From assembly GCA_012523385.1 (NCBI GenBank), contig JAAYIO010000026.1:1-7267 (forward strand): DNA of 7,267 bases. The letters run 5' to 3'. The notes beneath the pieces are model-generated. The model was not told where the DNA came from. It saw only the letters and a program-made list of their open reading frames with translations, and ran no database searches. This DNA is from Methanomicrobiales archaeon (GTDB taxonomy: Archaea; Halobacteriota; Methanomicrobia; Methanomicrobiales; Methanomicrobiaceae). Made by a program: the position numbers and the translations under genes. Shown piece after piece: positions 1 to 5,287 of the stretch; the first letter of the stretch is position 1, and every line of letters begins with the position of its first letter.

Positions 1-189
1 AAAGATACGGAAGTGAATGAATCTACCATGGATCAGATTTATTCTGTCTGGAACAAAAACGGGAAATTGGTCGGTATAGAAGACATTCCGGTTGTTTTTA
101 CCCGGAGTTCTATCGTTAAGGGAGACGGATTTATTTTTTGGGAAATGAACAACCCTCCCCGTTCCCGTTTTGTTAGAATTTTCAGATAA
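1..189 (+). CDS. C-terminal fragment of an unidentified protein (5' end outside window)
   Basis: The first forward frame is open from base 1 to a TAA stop at 187-189 and gives a 62-residue C-terminal segment. It includes DQIYSVWNKNGKLVGIEDIP and ends GDGFIFWEMNNPPRSRFVRIFR in two steps (GDGFIFWEMNN, then PPRSRFVRIFR). The composition is protein-like: aromatic residues alternate with hydrophobic strands, and the basic tail looks natural. There is no membrane helix or known motif. I do not recognise the family, and the start, domain layout and function cannot be judged because the gene begins upstream. It runs in the same direction as the glycosyltransferase 102 bases downstream, but that gap contains a separate ribosome binding site, so co-transcription is uncertain. 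A non-coding reading is possible for so short a segment. Confidence 0.6.
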   Translation, partial: KDTEVNESTMDQIYSVWNKNGKLVGIEDIPVVFTRSSIVKGDGFIFWEMNNPPRSRFVRIFR

Positions 190-280
190 CGCTTCAACTC
201 AAATCCACTTTTCCACACGTTCAAGTATTGTTACCAACAAATAGATACCAACGGTATTTGAGCAGATACGCACTATCACC

Positions 281-285
281 GGTGA
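281..285 (+). promoter_or_regulatory. Ribosome binding site of the glycosyltransferase gene
   Basis: GGTGA lies six bases before the ATG at 292. This is a typical archaeal Shine-Dalgarno spacing and fixes the start of the glycosyltransferase. Confidence 0.7.
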
Positions 286-291
286 CTAACC

Positions 292-996
292 ATGAAAGTT
301 TCAGTAGTTATCCCCACATATAATGAAGAGAAAAATATCGGCAAGTGCCTTGAATCACTCTGTAACCAGACGATGAAGCGTTCAGATTATGAACTCATCG
401 TGGTGGACGGGAATTCAAAGGACACTACCCGCGATATTGCAACACAGTATGCAGACAAGGTCATCATCCAGACACGTCCAAAGGTAGGCGGTGCAAGAAA
501 TGACGGGGCCGACATCGCAACAGCCGATATCATCGCTACCACAGACGGGGATTGTATCCTGCCCCCGAAGTGGATTGAGACCATTTATGCCGAATTTGGC
601 GCACACCCTGAAGCGGTAGCTGTTTATGGAACCGTCTATCCGCTCGAGAAAGGCATAAAAAATAAAATCAACCTTGGTCTTGCCAATACCTTTTCCCGTG
701 TGGGCTATTACACAAAGATGCTCTATTACACACTGGGATGTAATACCGCGTTTCGAAAAGATGCCTTCCTGAAGATTGGCGGATACAAGGTCTGTGACGC
801 TGGCGATGACCTTGAAATTGCGCGGCGGATTGTCCATGAAGGAAAAGTCTGCTTCTGTCCCAAGATGAAAGTCGGGTTCTCTATGCGCCGGTATGATCAG
901 TTTGGCACCCTGAAATCTCTCAGGGAATGGTTTCATATCGTCAGAAAAGGCGGGGACTCGGATGAGTGCACGTATTCAAAACGTGAATACGAGTAA
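292..996 (+). CDS. Family 2 (GT-A fold) glycosyltransferase
   Basis: This 234-residue protein should transfer a sugar from a nucleotide-activated or lipid-linked donor to an unknown acceptor, probably in surface glycan or glycolipid synthesis. The N-terminus carries the GT2 signature VVIPTYNEE (residues 5-13), followed by the strand ending VVDGNSKDTT (37-46). The DxD-type metal/nucleotide site is TTDGDC (83-88). The acceptor-side region has GCNTAFRKDAFLKIGGY (149-165) and the acidic DDLE (172-175), which likely holds the catalytic base. No membrane helix follows the catalytic domain, so it is a soluble or peripherally attached single-domain enzyme. The charged tail ending SKREYE looks natural rather than truncated. 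ATG 292 is supported by GGTGA at 281-285. It seems to be transcribed alone: no partner sugar gene is visible and T-rich sequence follows. Donor and acceptor cannot be predicted. Confidence 0.9.
   Translation: MKVSVVIPTYNEEKNIGKCLESLCNQTMKRSDYELIVVDGNSKDTTRDIATQYADKVIIQTRPKVGGARNDGADIATADIIATTDGDCILPPKWIETIYAEFGAHPEAVAVYGTVYPLEKGIKNKINLGLANTFSRVGYYTKMLYYTLGCNTAFRKDAFLKIGGYKVCDAGDDLEIARRIVHEGKVCFCPKMKVGFSMRRYDQFGTLKSLREWFHIVRKGGDSDECTYSKREYE
971..991 (+). repeat. Perfect 8-bp stem-loop at the 3' end of the glycosyltransferase gene
   Basis: CGTATTCA (971-978) and TGAATACG (984-991) are perfect inverted repeats around a five-base loop. The stem covers the last codons and ends three bases before the TAA stop (994-996). 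It could be an mRNA 3'-end stabilising or termination structure. It is not followed at once by a long T run (only CTTTT near 1006-1010), so it is not a standard intrinsic terminator. Confidence 0.5.
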
Positions 997-1065
997 CGAT
1001 CCGATCTTTTACATCCGTTCCAAACCAATTTTTACATTCTGAAAGAAATTCTCTCAAACAAACCG

Positions 1066-1083
1066 ATTCTATTTTTATTTCAT
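1066..1083 (+). terminator. T-rich tract, candidate archaeal terminator for the glycosyltransferase gene
   Basis: A T-rich stretch including TATTTTTATTT lies about 75 bases after the stop of the glycosyltransferase, in a gene-free spacer. Archaeal RNA polymerase terminates at U-rich tracts without needing a hairpin. The distance from the stop makes this a modest call. The rest of the 997-1238 spacer is AT-rich, with a long-range inverted repeat and a short palindrome but no convincing gene. Confidence 0.35.
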
Positions 1084-1238
1084 TAGCTTCCCGTATTACT
1101 CGTATTCCATGTATCCGCATCCTTACCAATTCAGATATAGCCTTATCATAAAAGGCCGGCTTACATCAGATGCGCCCTTCTCGATTACTGACCATACTCG
1201 CAGATAATCCAAGGGATTTTGACACATTACATAGGAGG

Positions 1239-1248
1239 TTTATTATTA
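1239..1248 (+). promoter_or_regulatory. Candidate TATA box for the DUF2148-GHMP unit
   Basis: TTTATTATTA resembles an archaeal TATA element. It is centred about 26 bases before ATG 1270, the spacing expected between a TATA box and the transcription start. If used, the mRNA would start at or next to the ATG and be leaderless. No clear BRE is visible upstream; the preceding bases are AGGAGG, which could instead be read as a Shine-Dalgarno with no well-spaced start codon. Confidence 0.35.
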
Positions 1249-1269
1249 CGGCTTCTGCTCATATCTGAT

Positions 1270-1818
1270 ATGAATCCTGAAACCCGTGCGGCAGGAATGG
1301 TGGCAGATCTCATGGTCCTCTCTGCACGGACCGCCCCGAAAGGGAAAGGAACTGATTCAATCTCAGCCATAGTAAAATCCGGCGATGAACTGAACTCCCT
1401 CGCGGATGAGATGAAGCGGATTGGAGAGCGTGACGGCATGGGTTTTTTTAGCCGTGATGCTGAAAACATCAGATCCGCTGATGCATGCGTGATCCTTGGA
1501 TGCGCTGGCGGCACCACGTCTGATCTCAACTGCGGAGGGTGTGGATATGCCACCTGCACAGAGATGGCCGATGCATGGCAAGAAAGAGATCAGAACCATC
1601 CATTCTCAGGGCCAAATTGTGTCATCAAGATGGCAGACCTGGGCATTGCCGTTGGTTCCGCAGTAAAGACTGCCGCCATGCATAACCTCGATAACCGAGT
1701 CATGTACTCCGCAGGAGTAGCGGCACTGAGTCTTGACTGGTTGCCGGGGTGCTCGGTTGCATACGCGATACCTGTCCGGGCATCAGGCAAGAATATCTTC
1801 TTTGACCGAAAGGGGTAA
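1270..1818 (+). CDS. DUF2148-family protein with four-cysteine iron-sulfur-type motif
   Basis: This protein of 182 residues (from ATG 1270) matches the DUF2148 family, often labelled ferredoxin domain-containing protein. Family-typical blocks appear in order: SARTAPKGKG (18-27), GFFSRDAENI (58-67), LNCGGCGYATC (86-96), GPNCVIKMADLGIAVGSAVK in the middle, DNRVMYSAGVAA and the C-terminal KNIFFDR. Cysteines 88, 91, 96 and 117 have the CxxCx4C...C layout of a [4Fe-4S] site. Reaction and substrate are unknown for the family. The TAA stop is six bases before the GHMP-like gene, whose ribosome binding site overlaps this stop, so the two are an operon. The frame is open back to a TTG at 1219, giving 199 residues, but the extra 17 residues are not family-like and ATG 1270 leaves a normal N-terminus. 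No membrane segment is seen, so it should be cytoplasmic. Confidence 0.85.
   Translation: MNPETRAAGMVADLMVLSARTAPKGKGTDSISAIVKSGDELNSLADEMKRIGERDGMGFFSRDAENIRSADACVILGCAGGTTSDLNCGGCGYATCTEMADAWQERDQNHPFSGPNCVIKMADLGIAVGSAVKTAAMHNLDNRVMYSAGVAALSLDWLPGCSVAYAIPVRASGKNIFFDRKG
1811..1816 (+). promoter_or_regulatory. Ribosome binding site of the GHMP-like gene
   Basis: AGGGGT ends eight bases before ATG 1825 and overlaps the first base of the upstream gene's TAA stop. This arrangement suggests translational coupling of the two genes. Confidence 0.6.
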
Positions 1819-1824
1819 TAAAAA

Positions 1825-2895
1825 ATGTCAAAAATAACCATCCGGGGTGGAGACCTTGACCTTATCGAGTATGACTTTGCGCCGTTCTCACCCGGAGATC
1901 ACATCAATACGCTGGGATTTGATACAGAATACTCACTTGAAATCTCAGAAACGCCTGTAACTGTCCGCGTACCTGCACGTATCCACCTGACCGTGCTCGA
2001 CATGAACCGGTTCGCACCGAACCGACCCGGGGGAGGCGGATTTGGGTTTGCTCTTCAGCTTTATTCCACGGCAACCGTTGAATGCATCCCATCCGGTATC
2101 AACATAGATTATTCGCGTGTGCCGATGCTCCGCCACTTAGTAGCAGTGTTACTGAAAGTAACCGGCTATACCGGCGGATTCAACATCACGGTGGCAGACC
2201 ACGAACAAAGACATGTCGGCCTCGGGTCAACAGGGTCTGTTCTCACTGCGGTTGCACATGCAGTGAATATCGCCATTGGCTCGCCTCTGTCAACAAAACA
2301 ACTGCGTCTTCTGGTCGGTCACAATTATGTCGAAGAAACCGCAACCGGTGAGGTCGTACAGGGATTTGAGACGGGTGTCGGGCCAGCTGCGGTCGCCTAC
2401 GGTGGCATGGCAGTACTTGGAGATGAACTGACCCTGATCTGTTGCCATCCCTTTGCCAAAGACAAGAATGTGTTCATCATCATTCCACCAGTGAAGGCAG
2501 ACACTGCAGGAGAGGGGGAATTCGGTGTTTTGATGAACCGGGCACGGGTGCTCGATTACCGAGACAGGGAACTCAAGGCATATATGGTCTTGATGGACCT
2601 CATCCCCGCCCTTATCCATGATGATCTCAGGCGTGCAGGAGATGTCGTCTGGGAAATAGAATTCCGTGGCTCAAAACGTGCGGAAGTGGAGCACAACAGC
2701 TTCATGATCTATCAGTATATGAGCCATCTCCGGGAGGCAGGGTTCGAGTTTGTGGCGATGAGTTCTGTGGGCCCCACCATATCTGTCGTGACAGAATCAT
2801 CCCGTGCAGAGGTTGAGGCTGTTTTGAAACCACTGGGGTTAGAGATTTCTATCGAAACAAAAGTGGATAATGAAGGTATCAAAGTTATCAGATAA
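1825..2895 (+). CDS. GHMP-superfamily protein resembling beta-RFAP synthase (methanopterin pathway); possibly a divergent paralog
   Basis: This 356-residue cytoplasmic protein has the GHMP-kinase fold. After an atypical N-terminal extension of about 45 residues come RVPARIHLTVLDMN (48-61) and the glycine-rich NRPGGGGFGFALQL (66-79), both like the start of beta-ribofuranosylaminobenzene 5'-phosphate (beta-RFAP) synthase. The GHMP phosphate-binding loop is HVGLGSTGSVLTAV (130-143). The third motif is AMSSVGPTISVV (311-322), like the SSxGPT block of beta-RFAP synthases. The latter condense phosphoribosyl pyrophosphate with p-hydroxybenzoate early in tetrahydromethanopterin synthesis. As I recall the family, GLGSGTQ and QSSWGPT are usual; here the Q and W are replaced, so a related but different reaction is possible. 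It is co-transcribed with the DUF2148 gene and followed by a T-rich terminator. Superfamily assignment is firm; the exact activity is not. Confidence 0.8.
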   Translation: MSKITIRGGDLDLIEYDFAPFSPGDHINTLGFDTEYSLEISETPVTVRVPARIHLTVLDMNRFAPNRPGGGGFGFALQLYSTATVECIPSGINIDYSRVPMLRHLVAVLLKVTGYTGGFNITVADHEQRHVGLGSTGSVLTAVAHAVNIAIGSPLSTKQLRLLVGHNYVEETATGEVVQGFETGVGPAAVAYGGMAVLGDELTLICCHPFAKDKNVFIIIPPVKADTAGEGEFGVLMNRARVLDYRDRELKAYMVLMDLIPALIHDDLRRAGDVVWEIEFRGSKRAEVEHNSFMIYQYMSHLREAGFEFVAMSSVGPTISVVTESSRAEVEAVLKPLGLEISIETKVDNEGIKVIR

Positions 2896-2925
2896 CAATA
2901 ATTTCGTATCCGGTGAAGAGCCGAA

Positions 2926-2957
2926 TTCTTTTACTCTTATTTTTCTTTTTTATTATT
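2926..2957 (+). terminator. T-rich transcription terminator after the DUF2148-GHMP unit
   Basis: About 30 bases after the GHMP-like stop, the + strand is almost wholly T with a few C and A, including TTATTTTTCTTTTTTATT. This is a strong archaeal U-tract terminator. It lies in the convergent spacer, so it would stop the forward transcript before it runs into the reverse-strand operon. Confidence 0.6.
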
Positions 2958-3009
2958 GATCACACCGAATTCTTGCGGACGTGTTTTACGTTACCAAGAT
3001 TTTCCGTTA

Positions 3010-3036
3010 CCGGCAATCATTCCGGCAATCATTCCG
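3010..3036. repeat. 12-bp perfect tandem duplication in the convergent spacer
   Basis: CCGGCAATCATT occurs at 3010-3021 and again at 3022-3033, followed by a partial third copy, CCG (3034-3036). It is non-coding and sits beside the reverse-strand terminator. It is probably a replication-slippage duplication, and no function is evident. Confidence 0.7.
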
Positions 3037-3038
3037 TC

Positions 3039-3058
3039 AAAAAAAGAATATTATTCTT
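3039..3058 (-). terminator. Terminator of the reverse-strand operon: short hairpin plus T7
   Basis: On the minus strand, a 6-bp stem (3058-3053 with 3049-3044, three-base loop) overlaps the nfnB stop codon. It merges into seven T residues at 3045-3039. The U tract fits archaeal termination; the AT-rich stem is weak and may be incidental. Confidence 0.55.
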
Positions 3059-4406
3059 CAGTCTCGGCAAGCATCCGATTCATAGCAGCCGCGGCAGTCT
3101 TTGCAGACCCCATCGCCCAGATAACGGTTGCAGCGCCGGTTGCAATATCGCCACCTGCAAACACATGCGGAATAGAAGTCCTTCCATCCTCATCCACTTC
3201 AATATTACCGCGTTTGCCCCGTTTCAGTCCGGGAATGAGACCTGCCAGAAGGGGATTCGGGCCCTGTCCGATGGCTTCGATAACCACATCCACATCGAGG
3301 GTGAATGTACTCCCTTCTCCAGTACAGGCACGAGGGACGGGTCTCCCACTATCATCTAATTCACACATATCCATCCGCGTGCATTCAATACCCTGCACTC
3401 CGGGACCGCCCAGAATACAGGTTGGATTTGCACAACAGATGAACTCCACCCCTTCCTTAGCCGCGTTCTTCACTTCTTCCTCGCGGGCAGGCAGGTCTTC
3501 TTCCCGCCGCCGATAGATGAGGTAGACCTTTGCCCCAAGCCTGCGGGCCACACGGGCAGAATCCATTGCCACATTGCCGCCACCGACAACAGCAACCGTG
3601 GTTCCCCGGATAACCGGAGTATCATACTCCGGGAATTTATCGGCATGCATCAGGTTTATGCGGGTGAGAAATTCATTCGCTGAGTAAACACCGTTGAAAT
3701 TCTCGCCTTCAATACCCATGAAGTAGGGAAGACCAGCACCGGTACCGATGAATACCGCATCATAAGCCAAGAGTTCATCAACCGGCACACTTCGTCCGAC
3801 GATATGGTTCAAATGCAGTTTCGCACCCAAGGCAAGAACCTGATCGATCTCGAATTTTACGATATCTTTTGGCATCCTAAACGACGGAATGCCATAGGTA
3901 AGTACCCCACCTGCCTCATGGAGAGATTCAAAAATGGTGACCGCATGACCTGCCCGGAGACATTCAGACGCTGCCGTGATACCGGCAGGACCCGACCCGA
4001 CAATCGCCACCCGCTTTCCGGTTGGCGGTGCAGTCGTTGGTGCTTCAACACCATTCTCCCGTTCCCAATCTGCAACAAACCGTTCCAGCGCTCCAATACG
4101 CACCGGTTTGTATTGTTTACCAAGAATGCAGGTGCCCTGACATTGTGTTTCCTGAGGACAGACACGCCCACATATTGCAGGGAGCATATTGTCCTGTTTA
4201 ATGATCCGCGCAGCAGTCCTGAAGTCCTCCTGGGCTATTGCTTCAATAAACCCCGGAATGTCAATAGACACCGGACATCCGTTCACACAGGATGGGCGGG
4301 GGCATCCCATACACCGCAGTGCCTCTAAAACAGCATCCTGCGCAGAGAGGCCGGTTGCCACCTCTTTAAAATCGCGAATACGTTCTTCTGCAGGTCGGTT
4401 CTTCAT
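3051..4406 (-). CDS. nfnB: NfnB/SudA/GltA-type NADPH-binding iron-sulfur flavoprotein subunit
   Basis: This 451-residue protein is the GltD-like large subunit of an NfnAB or SudAB type complex; databases often call it homotetrameric glutamate synthase GltA. The N-terminal ferredoxin-like domain holds two cysteine sets: C32, C35, C40, C44 and C79, C83, C89, C93, the pattern for two [4Fe-4S] clusters. The FAD-binding GxGxxG loop is VAIVGSGPAGITAA (133-146). The NADPH-binding loop is VAVVGGGNVAMDSAR (271-285), followed by YRRREEDLPAR (298-308). The C-terminal flavin contact is VFAGGDIATGAATV (415-428). ATG 4406 shares one base with the stop of nfnA and has GGTGA six bases upstream. Known relatives carry out electron-bifurcating NADH:ferredoxin/NADP transhydrogenation, or NADPH-dependent sulfide dehydrogenase/ferredoxin reductase activity. 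Which applies here cannot be told. With no large GltB-like subunit adjacent, a glutamate synthase role is unsupported. Confidence 0.9.
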   Translation of the reverse strand: MKNRPAEERIRDFKEVATGLSAQDAVLEALRCMGCPRPSCVNGCPVSIDIPGFIEAIAQEDFRTAARIIKQDNMLPAICGRVCPQETQCQGTCILGKQYKPVRIGALERFVADWERENGVEAPTTAPPTGKRVAIVGSGPAGITAASECLRAGHAVTIFESLHEAGGVLTYGIPSFRMPKDIVKFEIDQVLALGAKLHLNHIVGRSVPVDELLAYDAVFIGTGAGLPYFMGIEGENFNGVYSANEFLTRINLMHADKFPEYDTPVIRGTTVAVVGGGNVAMDSARVARRLGAKVYLIYRRREEDLPAREEEVKNAAKEGVEFICCANPTCILGGPGVQGIECTRMDMCELDDSGRPVPRACTGEGSTFTLDVDVVIEAIGQGPNPLLAGLIPGLKRGKRGNIEVDEDGRTSIPHVFAGGDIATGAATVIWAMGSAKTAAAAMNRMLAETEE

Positions 4407-5242
4407 TAGTGGTCACCACACCGGCATTTGTGTTCATGATAATGCTCAAGAGATTCCTTTTCCTGTGGGTTGTAGGTGCGCTGACGGTTCATCAGTTCGT
4501 TCCAGTCCACCTGATGCGCATCAAATTCCGGGCCATCAACGCAGGCAAATTTAGTCTCGCCGCCGACAGTCACCCGACATGAACCGCACATGCCGGTGCC
4601 GTCAACCATGATGGGATTCAGGCTGACAAAGGTCTTAATGCCGGAATCAAGGGTAGCAAGCGAGGTTATTTTCATCATGATAGCAGGACCTATAATCCAG
4701 ACTGCATCTAATGCTTTTGCAGCAACCTTCTCTTTGAGAATATCAGCAGGGAATCCGTGAAACCCTTTTGAACCGTCATCAGTGCAGATAACAAGGTCGT
4801 CACATGCCTCGCGGAGTTCATCTTCGAGCAAAAGAAGTCCAGCATTTCGCGCACCGATGATGCCTGTAACCTCATTTCCTGCAGCTTTGAGTTCCCGTGC
4901 GAGGATTGGAAGGCAGGCAATACCAACGCCACCACCGATCACCGCACAGCGACCCCATTTCTTGACATCAGAAGGTGTCCCAAGAGGGCCTGCGATATCG
5001 CGGATACACTCTCCTTCCTGAAGGGTAGCCAGCTGCTGGGTTGTTTTGCCGGTTGCCATAAAGACAATCCTGACGTCATCTTTGCGTGTGGCAGAGATAG
5101 TCAGGGGGATTCTCTCCCCAGTTTCATCAATACGAAGTACGACAAACTGTCCTGCCCGCCCTGTTTTCGTAACATGGGGTGCATTGATCCAGAATTCGTA
5201 GATATTATCCGCAATTTGGGTTCTTTTTATTATCCTGTCCAC
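4406..5242 (-). CDS. nfnA: NfnA/SudB-type FAD and [2Fe-2S] subunit (dihydroorotate dehydrogenase electron-transfer family)
   Basis: This is the small flavoprotein partner of nfnB, 278 residues from GTG 5242. An FNR-like barrel carries the FAD-binding ERIPLTISATR (43-53). The nucleotide-binding domain has AVIGGGVGIACLP (100-112). The C-terminal segment DGTGMCGSCRV binds a [2Fe-2S] cluster, with D214, C219, C222 and C234 spaced D-x4-C-x2-C-x11-C; an aspartate ligand at this site is reported for the Pyrococcus SudB/NfnA group. The protein ends in a His/Cys-rich tail, HYHEHKCRCGDH. An in-frame ATG at 5275 would add 11 residues. I prefer GTG 5242 because GGAG lies eight bases upstream and the protein then begins MDRIIKRTQIADNIYEFWI, aligning with the usual family start; ATG 5275 lacks a Shine-Dalgarno. 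The reverse-strand order arcS, nfnA, nfnB suggests one transcript. Confidence 0.88.
   Translation of the reverse strand: MDRIIKRTQIADNIYEFWINAPHVTKTGRAGQFVVLRIDETGERIPLTISATRKDDVRIVFMATGKTTQQLATLQEGECIRDIAGPLGTPSDVKKWGRCAVIGGGVGIACLPILARELKAAGNEVTGIIGARNAGLLLLEDELREACDDLVICTDDGSKGFHGFPADILKEKVAAKALDAVWIIGPAIMMKITSLATLDSGIKTFVSLNPIMVDGTGMCGSCRVTVGGETKFACVDGPEFDAHQVDWNELMNRQRTYNPQEKESLEHYHEHKCRCGDH
4413..4417 (-). promoter_or_regulatory. Ribosome binding site of nfnB inside the end of nfnA
   Basis: GGTGA on the minus strand lies six bases before ATG 4406, within the last codons of nfnA. With the TAATG stop/start overlap it indicates translational coupling and equal production of the two subunits. 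Confidence 0.65.
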
Positions 5243-5250
5243 AACGCCAT

Positions 5251-5254
5251 CTCC
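5251..5254 (-). promoter_or_regulatory. Ribosome binding site favouring GTG 5242 as the nfnA start
   Basis: GGAG on the minus strand is eight bases before GTG 5242. The competing ATG 5275 is preceded by CTCCCAATCTTA, which has no Shine-Dalgarno; its nearest purine-rich AAGGGA is about 15 bases away. Confidence 0.5.
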
Positions 5255-5287
5255 AGGAGATACAAATAATGTCATTAAGATTGGGAG

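Noticed and set aside
415..936. Minus-strand open frame of 173 codons opposite the glycosyltransferase
   Set aside because: It lies wholly antisense to a gene with clear GT2 motifs; its translation is low-complexity and Cys-rich with no motif.
941..1129. Minus-strand 62-codon frame across the glycosyltransferase end and the spacer
   Set aside because: It overlaps the coding end of the glycosyltransferase, has no clear ribosome binding site or recognisable motif, and depends partly on the inverted repeats.
997..1218. Possibility that the glycosyltransferase was truncated and a membrane-anchoring tail remains downstream
   Set aside because: Translating the forward frames after the stop gives short stretches with stops and no membrane helices; the existing C-terminus looks natural.
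2956..3516. Forward frame of 186 codons opposite the end of nfnB
   Set aside because: Antisense shadow: the product is Ser/Pro/Arg-rich, and the opposite strand has intact flavin-binding motifs.
3051..4406. Glutamate synthase as the function of the GltA-like protein
   Set aside because: No GltB-type glutaminase/synthase partner is present; the adjacent NfnA/SudB-type subunit points to an Nfn/Sud complex instead.
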